From the NCBI GenBank assembly GCA_016782545.1, contig JADHYG010000009.1:1-27385 (forward strand): a DNA stretch of 27,385 bases, read 5' to 3'. This DNA comes from Candidatus Microgenomates bacterium. Lineage in GTDB: Bacteria; Patescibacteria; Microgenomatia; JADHYG01. A program made the translations under genes and the position numbers. Under the pieces are notes generated by a model. The model was not told where the DNA came from, did no database searches, and saw nothing but the letters and a program-made list of their open reading frames with translations. Positions 1-9,565 of this stretch are shown here, in pieces. The stretch's first letter is position 1; each line of letters begins with the position of its first letter.

Positions 1-865
1 TGATTGAATAACAAGCACAAGAAGCGGGTGGTTCTGGAGTGGATGTGGGTGTAGGAGTTATCGTTGGGGTTAAAGTTGGGGTTGGAGTAGGAGTAGCTGT
101 TGAGGTTGGTGTTGGCGTAAGAGTCGGCGTCGCCGTTGGCGTCGGAGTAATCGTCGGTGTTGGACTTAATGTCGGAGTAGGACTATTGGTCGGCGTTGGC
201 GAAGGTCCGCAAATATCAGTAATAGAAAAGGGAATGGCAAGACTGGCTTGACGAGGATTGATTGTAATGGTTGGACACTGACCGCATTGACTGCTACAGC
301 TGCCGTTTACTGCATCACAAACACCATGTCCCTGTCTTTTCATCTGGCAATTTGAAGAAAAGTCAAACGATAGATTAAAAGAGCCACTGGTGGGTGCAGA
401 ATCGCTGACATGGAATTGATATTGTTTGCCTGGCCCTCCCTCTGAACAAGTTACGCTCTGTTCTCCTGTCAAAGTTACATAACTAGGGAGCGAACTGCTA
501 TTCAAGGTATATTGAGACGAACTGCAGGAAAATGAATACTGATAGCCATCGCCGGGGGGACAAACATTGCTGGTGTAAAAGTGATCACCACCCCATGCAT
601 AGGGCGGCGTATCAAAATAACCGCCTACGTTTTCCCATTCACCTAGGAAACAAAGATCAACCACAAAGTCACAATCAGGCCCGACTTTGCCAGAAGTAGT
701 TTGACTAAGATTTTCGGTTAAAGAAAACGTGCAACAATCTCCTCTGGGGCTGCTTGCAGAACCCCATTCTCTAACTCTAAATTTTACTTGTTCTGCTTTA
801 ACAGGCAATGCCAATAAAAGAAAAACAAATGAGAAAATGATAAAAATGACTCTTTTATGTTTCAT
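1..865 (-). CDS. Secreted Thr-Pro-linker protein, paralog 1 (C-terminus beyond window)
   Basis: The frame opens at ATG 865 and is still open at position 1, so about 288 residues are visible and the C-terminus is missing. The first 24 residues ([20 protein letters not shown]...) form a signal peptide with likely cleavage after VKA. A globular, Cys- and Ser-rich region follows to about residue 220. Then come some 50 residues of Thr-Pro repeats, and finally CACYS, which is where the shared C-terminal module starts in the paralogs at 2600-4318 (CSCYLL) and 6049-7668 (CACWLL). It is therefore probably the third member of an extracellular stalked family, exported by Sec. The N-terminal domain is not recognised. 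It follows the gene at 936-2540 with a hairpin in the 70-bp gap. Function unknown; the family assignment rests on the linker and the first residues of the module. Confidence 0.8.
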   Translation of the reverse strand, partial: MKHKRVIFIIFSFVFLLLALPVKAEQVKFRVREWGSASSPRGDCCTFSLTENLSQTTSGKVGPDCDFVVDLCFLGEWENVGGYFDTPPYAWGGDHFYTSNVCPPGDGYQYSFSCSSSQYTLNSSSLPSYVTLTGEQSVTCSEGGPGKQYQFHVSDSAPTSGSFNLSFDFSSNCQMKRQGHGVCDAVNGSCSSQCGQCPTITINPRQASLAIPFSITDICGPSPTPTNSPTPTLSPTPTITPTPTATPTLTPTPTSTATPTPTPTLTPTITPTPTSTPEPPASCACYSI

Positions 866-888
866 GATTTTATGATTTTGACTTCTTA

Positions 889-925
889 AGAGCTAAGCTC
901 TGGACAAAGTACAGAGCTTAGCTCT
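889..925. other. Intergenic 14-bp inverted repeat (hairpin)
   Basis: The arms AGAGCTAAGCTCTG (889-902) and CAGAGCTTAGCTCT (912-925) are perfect inverted repeats with a 9-nt loop, between two minus-strand genes. No T-run follows on the minus strand, so it is not a textbook terminator. A further copy of the core AGCTTAGC lies just right of it at about 933-940. It could attenuate or stabilise the upstream mRNA, or be a palindromic repeat element. Confidence 0.6.
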
Positions 926-935
926 AAATCAAAGC

Positions 936-2540
936 TTAGCTTTTTTTTCTTGACTCGTTTTCAAGAAGGAGTTTTAATTTCCTCTTTCTTCTGAAAAAAA
1001 CAATTAAACTAATCAGCCCAGTCAAAAATACCACTCCTAAAATTATTAACCACCAATTTCTTTTCTTAACTTTTTCTTCTTGAAAACCTCCTACTTCAAA
1101 CTCCATTTCTTTTTCAATTGAGCCGCTTTTAACAAGAAGCTTATAATTCCCTGGTGAAAGCTTGGAAAGATCATATTCTGCCGGAATTGAGTCTAAATTA
1201 TATTGCTCGTCTTTAATCTGACCGTCTTGGTAAATAACCAGTCTTTCCAAAGGCGCATCAGCAATGACTTCATCGACTAAGTTAATAGCGCTTAAATTAA
1301 GCTTAGGCCCACCGACGGCGCTGGGATCATAAGTGACATCTAAATCGACAAGGGATTTGTCAAAAAGATCGGGTGAAAATTCCCGTCTAACTTTTTGAGA
1401 CAAAGAAGGATTTTCTAGGTTTTGGAAATCTGCTTGAATGGAAAAATTTAAAGGGTCAGCTAGCTTAGTTAAAGGAAGACTAATGGCCATTACCTCACCA
1501 CCAAAAGAATTCTCAATTGTTTTTTGTTCTAAAACCTGACCATTTTTATCAAAAAGAGAAAGATTCACCCGTGTCTGAGGAGAATTCTCTTCACTGGGCG
1601 AATGAAAACAAACAAAGGCTCGGTCTTTTTGAGGATCAACCAGATAGTTAGTAATTCCAAGGTCATTCATCCTAAGACGATCAGCCTTTTCTCCTCGGCG
1701 GGCAATTCTGAATTTAAAAAGAGAACGAACCGGATTGTTAATCTCAAGCAAAAGAACATAAGCACCGGGCTCAGGGAGATTAAACACGGTTTGGAAAACT
1801 GGAGCTTGATTAGAAGAGATATGAAATTCCTCGGTTTTAATCAGATTCTCCTCAAATGAATCATCCCAGGCATACCACTTAAAAACACCCTGCAAATCGC
1901 TTTTTTGACTTCTTGAATCTCTAAGACTTACCTCTATGATCGGGTTTTCTCCTGGATTGAAAATCGGAATGTATTGGCGGACTTTTTGTAGGTTACCATT
2001 AAGAGTTAGGCTGTTAAGATCAAAATAAACCTCCGGGGTAATAGTGTTGACAATCTCAAAATTAGTCACTCCAGCAAAGTCTTCTTCTAAAAAAGGCCGG
2101 CCAGAGTAACAAAACCCGTCTTTTGAAAAAACAAAGTATTGAAGCTGGTATTTAGCTTGGGAGTAGTTTTCTTTAACATCAAAAGTGGCCTTAAGCTCTT
2201 TTGTCTCTTTGGGCAGGAAATTAAGATCTTGGGCTAAAGTAAGTCTATCGACCAAGAAATGGCCGTTTTCAAGATAGGTATCTTCATTGATCCTTTTTAA
2301 ATGAGCGTAAATAGTAATGTTTAAAAGAGGAAAACTATTTTTATTAACAATGGTGCCAAAAAGTTCTATCTTTTCTCCCTGACTGTAAGAGGTTTTTTTG
2401 GTATTAAGATTGACTTTGACTTCTCCAAACTGATAGTATTTTTGACATTCTTCAAGTTCTACTTCTTGGGCAAAAACTGGCTTTGAGAGAAAAGAAAAAG
2501 ATGCGGCGAGAAGTAAAAAAACTAAAAAATATCTTTTCAT
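936..2540 (-). CDS. Extracellular Ig-like protein with C-terminal membrane anchor
   Basis: 534 residues. A signal peptide (MKRYFLVFLLLAASFSFL..., cleavage near VFA-QE) is followed by about 460 residues of beta-rich sequence. These have the alternating hydrophobic pattern of Ig-like or DUF11-type domains, for example a first domain around residues 40-170 with the phrase SYSQGEKIELFGTI. One transmembrane helix (about 498-518, WWLIILGVVFLTGLISLIVFF) and a basic tail (RRKRKLKLLL) follow. The topology is outside domain, single anchor, short inside tail. It starts 59 bp after the Thr-Pro protein at 2600-4318 and precedes another family member, so it probably belongs to the same surface assembly. 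No enzyme motif is visible and the function is unknown. Confidence 0.85.
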   Translation of the reverse strand: MKRYFLVFLLLAASFSFLSKPVFAQEVELEECQKYYQFGEVKVNLNTKKTSYSQGEKIELFGTIVNKNSFPLLNITIYAHLKRINEDTYLENGHFLVDRLTLAQDLNFLPKETKELKATFDVKENYSQAKYQLQYFVFSKDGFCYSGRPFLEEDFAGVTNFEIVNTITPEVYFDLNSLTLNGNLQKVRQYIPIFNPGENPIIEVSLRDSRSQKSDLQGVFKWYAWDDSFEENLIKTEEFHISSNQAPVFQTVFNLPEPGAYVLLLEINNPVRSLFKFRIARRGEKADRLRMNDLGITNYLVDPQKDRAFVCFHSPSEENSPQTRVNLSLFDKNGQVLEQKTIENSFGGEVMAISLPLTKLADPLNFSIQADFQNLENPSLSQKVRREFSPDLFDKSLVDLDVTYDPSAVGGPKLNLSAINLVDEVIADAPLERLVIYQDGQIKDEQYNLDSIPAEYDLSKLSPGNYKLLVKSGSIEKEMEFEVGGFQEEKVKKRNWWLIILGVVFLTGLISLIVFFRRKRKLKLLLENESRKKS

Positions 2541-2599
2541 AAGAAAAAAAATTCACTACTAATACCAAGCTAGCACATAACCAATAAAAAAGTCAATCT

Positions 2600-4318
2600 T
2601 TATTCAATAACACGAAAGTATAAATCAGTACAACCCCCCATTGGTAAAAAGGGCTGTTCGGAAGTAGGCGTCGGTGTTGGTTCAGGAGTAACCGTGGCGC
2701 CAGGAGTAAATGAACCCAGTTTTATTGAAGGACCCTCGGGCGAGAAAAACTCAATAACGTTCCCAAAGATTCTTCTGATTAAGTCCCAAAGCCCAGGATT
2801 AGGTGTAGGAGTAGGCGTCGGTTCTTGAGCTTGAACAGAAAAGCTTTTTACATTTAAAGCAAGTTTTTCTCGGCAAAAGATTTCAAGTTTTACATGATAA
2901 ATGCCTATTGGATCTGCGGGACGGACAGTATAACTCCAGGTCGTGCGATAGATATCAACACGTTCGCCACTAATCGTCTCTGTTCGATTGGGCACACCAC
3001 CGGTTGAAAGATGGCCAGAATGAGTTATCGCTGGTTCAATATCCCGATTATTCACTTTATCATATTGAAAGAGCCAATAATCCATTTCATGCGGCTCAGC
3101 CGCACCAGCATGAGGCACATAGGCCTCACCAATAAATTTTAAAGCATCACCTCTTTTGATTTCACCAAGCTCTGGATCTCCATCGGCCGAAAGCAGATAG
3201 CAAGAACATCTAAGTTCAGGCGTGGGAGTGGGAGTGAAAATAGGTGTAGTTGTGGGAACCGGAGTGTCGGTTGGAGGGTATGGCGTAGCCGTGGGAACAG
3301 GAGTAGCCGTCGGTGGATAAGGAGTAGCGGTGGGACCAAGACCGGGTGTAGCCGTCGGTGGATAAGGAGTAGCGGTGGGAACCGGAGTGTCGGTCGGTGG
3401 ATAAGGAGTAGCTGTAGGAGGAGGAGTATCAGTGGGAGGAGGAGTATCAGTGGGGGCTGGTGTATCGGTTGGAGGAACAGGCGTTTCAGTCGGCGGTACT
3501 GAAGTAGGAGTATTGGTCGGCCCACCATTAATAATAGTTGGAGATGGCGTAGGACTCAGAATGGGAGTGGAAGTTGGAGTTGGAGGACACACACAATCTT
3601 GCTCCGTCTTACACTGGGAATTACGACAGCGCCACCCAGCCATCATATCAACAAAAGTACACGCATAAGGAGAACATCGATTATCATTTTCACCAGTACA
3701 GGCATCATCACAGCCAAGAGAAGGAGGTTCGGTGGGCGGAACAGGCGTATTAGTCGCCTCAGGAGTACAACAACTCAAATCCCAATCATCTCCATGAGGA
3801 TGTTGATTATCATTTTCACAGGTATTATTGGCAGGAGATTGCCAGCTGTTAGAGACAGTCTTACATATACAACCATGACACTCACGATGACAACAGGCAT
3901 TGTTGGTTGTACAACCCCCAGCGCCCTCGGCCGTCCTATAACCACATGTTCCACAACCAGTATCACAGTCTGCTTGAAATTGAGGAACACAGTCCTTATT
4001 GTTAGTACATGGCGAACAGGCAACATGGCATGAACCAGTTCCACTATCCTCCACCCAGCCATCTGGACACTCGGGAATACAATAAGGCTTACAATAACCA
4101 CAATCGCCTCCAACATAAGTACAAGAAGGGTGGTTACAATCAGAAACACAATGGCACCCGTTCTTACGGCATGAACCGCAATCACCTGATGACTCACAAG
4201 AACCGCAATTACTACAAGAAGCCGCGGCTACAGTCCGTGAAAAACCAAGGCTTAATCCAAAACCAACAAGAGTTAAGAAAGAAAAAATTATTAAAATTTT
4301 AACTAAAAATTTTTTCAT
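2600..4318 (-). CDS. Secreted Cys-rich Thr-Pro-linker protein, paralog 2
   Basis: 572 residues. A signal peptide (cleavage about residue 32, after VAA) precedes about 200 residues extremely rich in Cys, with repeats such as [13 protein letters not shown] and [12 protein letters not shown], suggesting many disulfides or metal ligands. A Thr-Pro stalk covers about residues 240-370. The C-terminal module starts at [14 protein letters not shown] (about 372) and ends with a Trp/Arg amphipathic stretch ([16 protein letters not shown]) and [12 protein letters not shown]. The same module and tail end paralog 3 at 6049-7668, which argues for a shared attachment or sorting role. The start lies 12 bp after the stop of the 4331-5938 gene, so the two are cotranscribed. 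Function unknown. Confidence 0.85.
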   Translation of the reverse strand: MKKFLVKILIIFSFLTLVGFGLSLGFSRTVAAASCSNCGSCESSGDCGSCRKNGCHCVSDCNHPSCTYVGGDCGYCKPYCIPECPDGWVEDSGTGSCHVACSPCTNNKDCVPQFQADCDTGCGTCGYRTAEGAGGCTTNNACCHRECHGCICKTVSNSWQSPANNTCENDNQHPHGDDWDLSCCTPEATNTPVPPTEPPSLGCDDACTGENDNRCSPYACTFVDMMAGWRCRNSQCKTEQDCVCPPTPTSTPILSPTPSPTIINGGPTNTPTSVPPTETPVPPTDTPAPTDTPPPTDTPPPTATPYPPTDTPVPTATPYPPTATPGLGPTATPYPPTATPVPTATPYPPTDTPVPTTTPIFTPTPTPELRCSCYLLSADGDPELGEIKRGDALKFIGEAYVPHAGAAEPHEMDYWLFQYDKVNNRDIEPAITHSGHLSTGGVPNRTETISGERVDIYRTTWSYTVRPADPIGIYHVKLEIFCREKLALNVKSFSVQAQEPTPTPTPNPGLWDLIRRIFGNVIEFFSPEGPSIKLGSFTPGATVTPEPTPTPTSEQPFLPMGGCTDLYFRVIE

Positions 4319-4330
4319 TTTTTATTTTTT

Positions 4331-5938
4331 TTACTCCAACAAAACACCAACTATAAGTCCGTTTTCCCTAATTCCTTTGGAGATGTTAACCTCCTCAGGC
4401 TTAAGTCCCCTGCCCCAAGAATAAAAAGAGCCGTCTCCACTGAATTCTCCGCTATAGCCAGAAAAGTCAAAACTTTTGTCAATCAAATTTGTAATTATCT
4501 TTTCACTAAAAACCTGATATTTTGCTGCCTTGGTAAGTTTAAAAAGTTCACTGCTAAAAAGAGAACAAGTCGTCTGCTCAAACAAAGAATCCTGACAGCG
4601 ATTTGGATAAACTTCTCCTTTTTGGGCCAAACAGGTCTTGTCCAATTCTTCTTTTTCGAAAAGCGTGGTGGCAAAATCCAGATAGCGCGAATCCGAGCTG
4701 CCTTGATAAAGATCCAATGCCGCCATACCTAAAACACAACGCCCTCTCATATAACGATTCTCGCTCTCTGCTTTGTAAGCGCCAATGGCTTGATCAAAGT
4801 AAATTTTGGCCCGAAGCAAATCTTGAGGATCTTTTTTCCATAAAAATCTGGCCACCTCGTCTGAGGTATAAGCAGCGTAATGCATCATATCAGAAGCAAA
4901 TGAAGAAATAACTGTCGGCGCTATTGTGTAAAATCGTTTCATCGAAAGCACTTCCAAGAAATCATGTTTTTCTTGATAATCACCAGCTTTAACCAGATCT
5001 TCGATTTCCCGGAATAAAGTGTAATCGCTTGAAAAACAAATCTCTTCGATCTTTTCCTTTTCCTCTGAAGAAAAAGCATTGCTTTGCCAAAGGTCAAACA
5101 TAAACTTACAATTCCAAAAGTCATTTTGAAGTACAAGCATTTTAGTATGATCTGTGTAAGTTTTAAGATCTTGTCTTATTATCTCAAGATCCTGAGGATT
5201 TCTAGTTTGTTCGAAGTATTTAAATCGCCCCCAGATAGCCGCCAAGCCAACCCGATTATCTACTGGCTTTATTTCACATTGGCCGCCAATTCGACAGAGT
5301 TGACCAAAATAATAAATACCTTGCTCATTTTTTTGTTGCTCTAGCCAAGCTAATACTTTTCCCGCAATCTCCTGATAAGGCTTGGGTTCCTCAACATGAG
5401 CAACCGAATAAACCGCCCATTTTTTAACCTGACAGGGTTTGCTTTCATCTTTTGACTCTTGACACCAAATTTTAAGTTCAGAGAGTGAATTCAGTTCGTC
5501 TTTGCCTAAATCAAGCTCTTCTTTTTTAGCCACCTTTTTCCCAAAATATTCAAAAGGAAGAATATTGGCGGGAAGATTAATTTTTTCTGGTGGAGCCAAA
5601 AGAATTCCCTTGCCTAAGTCATACTCATAGGTAACTAAGTCTCCTTGAATCGACATCCGAACCAAATTACCTTTGAGAGAATAAACAATGTTTTTCCCTT
5701 CTATTTCTTTCTGAGCGTCAATAAATTTTTCAACCATCGCGTTTAAATTTTGATAAGAACTAACTCCTCCCGGAATTTGGGGTTTTTTAAGAAAGAAGAA
5801 ATACAAAGCACCGCCGAGAATCAAAAAAATAGCTAAAGGAACAAGAATTTTTAAAAAATTCTTTTTCGAAAATTTCTCTTTGGAAAGTTCCTCCTCTGGT
5901 AATTTTTGTTCTGGAAGTGATTCCTCTCGAATCTCCAT
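4331..5938 (-). CDS. Membrane-anchored extracellular alpha-helical (toroid-like) protein
   Basis: 535 residues. The N-terminus is acidic and cytoplasmic (EESLPEQKLPEEEL), followed by one transmembrane helix at about 30-50 (ILVPLAIFLILGGALYFFFL) and a large outside domain. Residues about 180-520 are helix pairs with aromatic and Gly turns (KVLAWLEQQKN..., AAIWGRFKYFEQ, MHYAAYTSDEV, LGMAALDLYQG). This pattern resembles the (alpha/alpha) toroids of six-hairpin glycosidases and lyases. No catalytic motif can be assigned, so an enzyme activity is only a possibility. Several Cys residues fit an oxidised outside location. It has its own promoter (5947-5975) with a transcription start only about 2 nt from the ATG, and leads the unit containing the 2600-4318 gene. 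Confidence 0.8.
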   Translation of the reverse strand: MEIREESLPEQKLPEEELSKEKFSKKNFLKILVPLAIFLILGGALYFFFLKKPQIPGGVSSYQNLNAMVEKFIDAQKEIEGKNIVYSLKGNLVRMSIQGDLVTYEYDLGKGILLAPPEKINLPANILPFEYFGKKVAKKEELDLGKDELNSLSELKIWCQESKDESKPCQVKKWAVYSVAHVEEPKPYQEIAGKVLAWLEQQKNEQGIYYFGQLCRIGGQCEIKPVDNRVGLAAIWGRFKYFEQTRNPQDLEIIRQDLKTYTDHTKMLVLQNDFWNCKFMFDLWQSNAFSSEEKEKIEEICFSSDYTLFREIEDLVKAGDYQEKHDFLEVLSMKRFYTIAPTVISSFASDMMHYAAYTSDEVARFLWKKDPQDLLRAKIYFDQAIGAYKAESENRYMRGRCVLGMAALDLYQGSSDSRYLDFATTLFEKEELDKTCLAQKGEVYPNRCQDSLFEQTTCSLFSSELFKLTKAAKYQVFSEKIITNLIDKSFDFSGYSGEFSGDGSFYSWGRGLKPEEVNISKGIRENGLIVGVLLE

Positions 5939-5946
5939 TTAACCTC

Positions 5947-5975
5947 AGTGTAAATGATCATCTTCTGAATGTCAA
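5947..5975 (-). promoter_or_regulatory. Sigma70-type promoter for the 4331-5938 gene
   Basis: On the minus strand TTGACA (5975-5970) and TACACT (5952-5947) are separated by exactly 17 nt. The expected transcription start is near 5940, while the start codon is at 5938, so the mRNA would be essentially leaderless. It lies directly downstream of an intrinsic terminator for the previous gene, as expected at a unit boundary. Confidence 0.75.
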
Positions 5976-6008
5976 GAAAAAAACCTAATTCCAGGATGGT
6001 CCTGGAAT
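5975..6008 (-). terminator. Intrinsic terminator after the 6049-7668 gene
   Basis: On the minus strand a perfect 9-bp stem ATTCCAGGA / TCCTGGAAT with a CCA loop is followed by TAGG and a run of seven T. It lies 40 bp after the stop at 6049. A second, imperfect CCAGGA...TCTGG repeat just upstream extends the palindromic region. Confidence 0.8.
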
Positions 6009-6048
6009 CGTGCTTAACCCAGAATAGTCCTGGATTTTATTCTACATC

Positions 6049-7668
6049 TCATTCTGATTCAACGACGCGAAAATAAAGATCGGTACACCCACCCTCAGGA
6101 AGAGCGGAGGCTGGCTCAAATGTCCCGAGTTTAAGTGTTGGTGCCTGAGGAGAAATAAAGCTGATCACCGTCCCAAAAATTCTTCTGATGAGATCCCAAA
6201 ATGAAGGCGGCCGCGGCGTCGGAGTTGGCGTTGTTGGTTCTTGAGCCTGAACAGCAAAACCCTGCACGCTGCTGTCTTGATAATTTTCTTCCCAATCACA
6301 ATGAATAATTAAGTTTAAATGATATAATCCCTCAGCTTCTGACTCATCAGGCACTGGATAACTCCAGTTGGCCGTATAAACTTTAACTTGTTCTTCATCA
6401 ATGGTTTCTAACTCATACTCATTTGGTCTAAAACTTATTATTGGTGAAGAAACTGTTCCTCCTGATGGTGTGGTAAGAACAAGAATCATCTCTGTAACAT
6501 AGCCTGTATCTTCAGCATAGGCTTTGGCAATGAAATCCAAAGGCTTGCCTTTTTCAACATTAGTAAGATCAGGGCTTCCTTCTGCCGCTAAAAGCCAACA
6601 GGCACAAGAAGCTTTGGAGATGGGAGTTGGCGTCGGCGGTAGACCGCCTCCGCCAGGTGTCGTTGGACTTGGAGTCGGCGTCCGCGTTGCGGTTGGACTA
6701 GGTGTTGGTGTTTGGCTCGGCGTAATCGTTGGCGAACCAGTAGGCGTAGGAGTCCAAGTGGCAGTTGGTGTTGCTGTCAAAAAACCTGTTGGCGACGGTG
6801 TAACCGTTGCCGTTGGTGTTAAAGTTGGACCACCGAGAGTAATGGTTGGAGTAGGTGTCAAGGTTGGTCCGCCGGCAGTAATGGTAGGAGTAGGTGTTAA
6901 AGTTGGACCGCCAGGAGTAATCGTTGGTGTCGGGGTTAAAGTCAAGGTTGGGGTTGGTGTCGGTGCCTCACAAACCCATTCAAAATCAATGTGATCTTTA
7001 TTGGTAAAATTATCAGTCATAGCAATTTCAATCGTATCTGTTCCGCCTCCGCCATGAGAAGCAACTGAAATCCCACCACCACCACCAAGACGTGATTCCC
7101 AATGACCATTAACACAACCATCAATATTAGGCGTACCATTGGGAGAAAAGAAATTTATTCCTGAATCCAAACAACCAAGATTAGCTGATTGGATTTCAAA
7201 ATTCCCACTGCTATCAGTATTGTTCCAAGTCAGCCATTTTGTCACACTATCGCCTGAACAACCGGCATAGGTATTGTAATGAGAACAACGATCACCGCCA
7301 CTAGTACACCTAGGCGCATGATTGCCGCAGGGATCATTCCAGCACTTTTCATCTGCGCCAGCACCAAAACAACTGGCATTGCCGCCTTTGCAGGTCCAAT
7401 AGCAAGCTTCAACATAGCTGCTGCCGCTACAACTGCCGCTGCTGCAGCCGGACGGCACCGCATCACACGGCACGCCCGTAAAATGATCAGCACAGCCTTT
7501 TTGCCAGCCATCAACATTAATACCAGAAAGAGGAACAATATTTTGATCAGCATCTTGATAATAAAGCTTGCCCTTAAACTTAGGTGCCGCCCAGACAGCA
7601 TCTGCCTGAGAAAGCAGAATTACAAACAAGACTAAAATGATTGTTTTAAATCTTAATCTCCACCACAT
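6049..7668 (-). CDS. Secreted Thr-Pro-linker protein, paralog 3
   Basis: 539 residues from the ATG at 7668, preceded by AAAGGA seven nt upstream. A longer frame from 7701 would put a charged segment ahead of the signal peptide MWWRLRFKTIILVLFVILL. After cleavage near VWA-AP come a beta-type region (KFKGKLYYQDADQNIVPLSGI), a Cys/Gly/Ser-rich section to about 230, and Thr-Pro repeats at about 240-350. The shared C-terminal module starts at CACWLLAAEGSPDL. The end [15 protein letters not shown] ... [14 protein letters not shown] is nearly identical to the end of paralog 2. The gene overlaps the stop of the foldase gene by 23 bp and is translationally coupled to it. Surface or matrix role inferred; no enzyme motif seen. 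Confidence 0.85.
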   Translation of the reverse strand: MWWRLRFKTIILVLFVILLSQADAVWAAPKFKGKLYYQDADQNIVPLSGINVDGWQKGCADHFTGVPCDAVPSGCSSGSCSGSSYVEACYWTCKGGNASCFGAGADEKCWNDPCGNHAPRCTSGGDRCSHYNTYAGCSGDSVTKWLTWNNTDSSGNFEIQSANLGCLDSGINFFSPNGTPNIDGCVNGHWESRLGGGGGISVASHGGGGTDTIEIAMTDNFTNKDHIDFEWVCEAPTPTPTLTLTPTPTITPGGPTLTPTPTITAGGPTLTPTPTITLGGPTLTPTATVTPSPTGFLTATPTATWTPTPTGSPTITPSQTPTPSPTATRTPTPSPTTPGGGGLPPTPTPISKASCACWLLAAEGSPDLTNVEKGKPLDFIAKAYAEDTGYVTEMILVLTTPSGGTVSSPIISFRPNEYELETIDEEQVKVYTANWSYPVPDESEAEGLYHLNLIIHCDWEENYQDSSVQGFAVQAQEPTTPTPTPRPPSFWDLIRRIFGTVISFISPQAPTLKLGTFEPASALPEGGCTDLYFRVVESE

Positions 7669-8635
7669 AATTTTTCCTTTTTTGATTAAACCAATCTTCA
7701 AAAGATTGAAAGCCTTTCATTTCTTGCTCATTAATTTTCATTACCATAAAAGCACAATCATAAAAATCCCCGGCTGGGCTCTGATCTTGGCCAACTATAA
7801 TTTCAGAAAGCTGATTAGGCGCTAATTTAAACGCTGTTTCTTGAATCTTGGGGTCAATAAAAAATTCTTCTCCCTGCTTAATTTCAAAAGGAAGGTAAGC
7901 ATTGCCTTGATAGCTAGGATCAATCAAGGCAAGAGAAGGATCATTTTTAATCACTTCAGCCGCCTCTTTTAAACTTGGTAAAGCTCCTGAAGTTAAATCA
8001 TTATAAATTGCTTCCATTTTAGTCTGCGTCACCTGTCGGGCCGCTTCAAGCCCCATTTTTGGCTCATAAATATTATGAAACCAAATAGAAATCATTTCTC
8101 CTTTAACTAAATTAACCAGTTTTTGATTAACTTTTCCCTCAATACCATTGATTAAAATATTTCGCTCTCGATAGATTTTGTCTAGGTTGTTAAAAATCTT
8201 TTCATTAAGAACAATTAACCCCTCATCAGCGGCTATTTGAAGAAGAAGAGATTTTTCAATGATTTGATCCAATGCTTTTTGCTTAATTTCTTCTGGAACC
8301 GGTTCTTGGCTTTTTGAAGTTTGAGGAAAATAAATTGAGAGTTCGTAGTTTAAATCTTGGCCATAAAGAGTTTCCTTACCGACTTGAACAATAACTTTTT
8401 TTGGGGCAAATTTAATACTGGCATCACTGGGCTTTTTAGACCGTTCATACACCTGCCCTCCCAGCCAAAGCAAAATAAGGACAAGAACAAAACCAATTAC
8501 CGGCAGAAAAAACTTGGGCGGTTTCCATTTTTTGGTCTTTAATTGTTTTATCTTCTTTTGCTCTTGTGTTCTAGTGCTTTTATGTTCTAGTGTTTTCGTG
8601 TTCTTGTGATCTTGTGATTCTACTGTTTTTTCCAT
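7646..8635 (-). CDS. SurA-like/parvulin-type anchored foldase
   Basis: 329 residues. A basic N-terminal stretch built from a short repeated phrase (HKNTKTLEHKSTRTQEQKK) precedes one transmembrane helix at about 45-65 (FFLPVIGFVLVLILLWLGG). Outside, residues about 75-190 resemble the SurA N-terminal chaperone domain: a VGKETLYGQDLNYEL beginning, then KQKALDQIIEKSLLLQIAADEGL. The C-terminal part (about 240-325, FKLAPNQLSEIIVGQD... and MVMKINEQEMKGFQSFEDW) matches the layout of a degenerate PpiC/parvulin domain. SurA and PrsA proteins fold exported proteins and isomerise prolyl bonds. That fits a gene coupled to Pro- and Cys-rich secreted proteins. Whether isomerase activity remains cannot be judged from sequence alone. 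Confidence 0.75.
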   Translation of the reverse strand: MEKTVESQDHKNTKTLEHKSTRTQEQKKIKQLKTKKWKPPKFFLPVIGFVLVLILLWLGGQVYERSKKPSDASIKFAPKKVIVQVGKETLYGQDLNYELSIYFPQTSKSQEPVPEEIKQKALDQIIEKSLLLQIAADEGLIVLNEKIFNNLDKIYRERNILINGIEGKVNQKLVNLVKGEMISIWFHNIYEPKMGLEAARQVTQTKMEAIYNDLTSGALPSLKEAAEVIKNDPSLALIDPSYQGNAYLPFEIKQGEEFFIDPKIQETAFKLAPNQLSEIIVGQDQSPAGDFYDCAFMVMKINEQEMKGFQSFEDWFNQKRKNYVVEIKI

Positions 8636-8644
8636 GCTAAATTC

Positions 8645-8673
8645 AGTATAAACACCCTCCTAACTGATGTCAA
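8645..8673 (-). promoter_or_regulatory. Sigma70-type promoter for the foldase operon
   Basis: On the minus strand TTGACA (8673-8668), a 17-nt spacer and TATACT (8650-8645). The predicted start at about 8638 is three nt from the ATG at 8635, so this mRNA is also near-leaderless. Confidence 0.8.
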
Positions 8674-8838
8674 GTATATTAGAAAAAATGGATAAAAAAA
8701 CAAAAAAGGCACAAAAACACAGATTCTAAGAAGAATGATGAGAAAAAAGATTAATTTTTTCTGGACAGACATTGATGCAACTTTACTACAAAGCTCGAAT
8801 TTATTTTATCAGAAATTCCTGAAAATTACTATCGCAAA

Positions 8839-9501
8839 TTAGACCGCTTTCATCGTCTCCCGATAGAACAAAATAAGAGTAGTAGTGTAAAAATACGCCA
8901 GCGCCACGGATGACAAAGAAGAATAACTCATTCTCAAAACAATGTAAGTCAATGGCCCAAGGAAAAGCAGTAAAAATAATTCATCTCTGCTAATTTGAGC
9001 GTCAAGCATTTGGGATGCCAAAATATCTGTTTTCCTTAATTTATGTAACAATAAAGTTGTAACAAAAGCAAAGCCCGATCTAGTAATTATTAAAAAAGCA
9101 TTTACTCTATTAATTATTTCAAAAAGCCCTTCTTTTTCTTCAAATAAAATTGGGATTGATAGATAAAGCATTATTGCCGAAGTAAGAAGGTAAAACCAAT
9201 AGGAGAAAATCGCCTTTTCCTCACTCATCATGCTCTCCTTGTAAAGGGCGTGTTTGATTATACTTTGGATTAAGTAAATCACAAAAATTAAGACAGCTAC
9301 TAAACCAAACAAGGCCGGTATATCTTGTAATGAGGTTACGATGTCCACGAGCGCCAAAAGAGTTTCCTTAAAAATTTCAGGATAATTTAGCACTGCTTCA
9401 ATAAATAAAATAAAAAGAAGGTAGGAAAATGTTACTAATTCAAGTTCAGAAAATGGTGGGAAAAGAATGTTTTTTATCTTTCTGCCTAGACCTTTTAACA
9501 T
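8839..9501 (-). CDS. Multi-pass membrane protein, unknown family
   Basis: 220 residues with five to six hydrophobic segments (about 20-40, 55-95, 100-122, 135-155, 172-190, 195-213), separated by short charged loops such as HALYKESMMSEEKAIF and HKLRKTDILASQMLDAQISRDE. No transporter or enzyme signature is recognised. It is the last of a series of small membrane-protein genes read leftward from 12151, and the 64-bp gap to the next gene allows cotranscription. The roughly 200 bp between its stop and the foldase promoter contain no supportable gene. Confidence 0.75.
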   Translation of the reverse strand: MLKGLGRKIKNILFPPFSELELVTFSYLLFILFIEAVLNYPEIFKETLLALVDIVTSLQDIPALFGLVAVLIFVIYLIQSIIKHALYKESMMSEEKAIFSYWFYLLTSAIMLYLSIPILFEEKEGLFEIINRVNAFLIITRSGFAFVTTLLLHKLRKTDILASQMLDAQISRDELFLLLFLGPLTYIVLRMSYSSLSSVALAYFYTTTLILFYRETMKAV

Positions 9502-9565
9502 ATCAGTGATTATTCCTGAAAAATATAGTCCAAATTTTCTTCTGCGAAGCGCTGTAGGTTTTCAT

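Noticed and set aside
39..251. Plus-strand frame of Val-Gly repeats (also 3432-3668 and 6524-6994)
   Set aside because: These are the reverse complements of the Thr-Pro repeats in the minus-strand secreted proteins; no ribosome site or start context.
2750..3600. Thr-Pro repeat DNA as a CRISPR or noncoding minisatellite
   Set aside because: The repeats keep one open frame, vary at third positions and lie inside a gene with signal peptide and conserved C-terminus.
8731..8838. Short plus-strand frame MRKKINFFWTDIDATLLQ...
   Set aside because: 34 codons, no ribosome site and no recognisable homology; not enough to call a gene.
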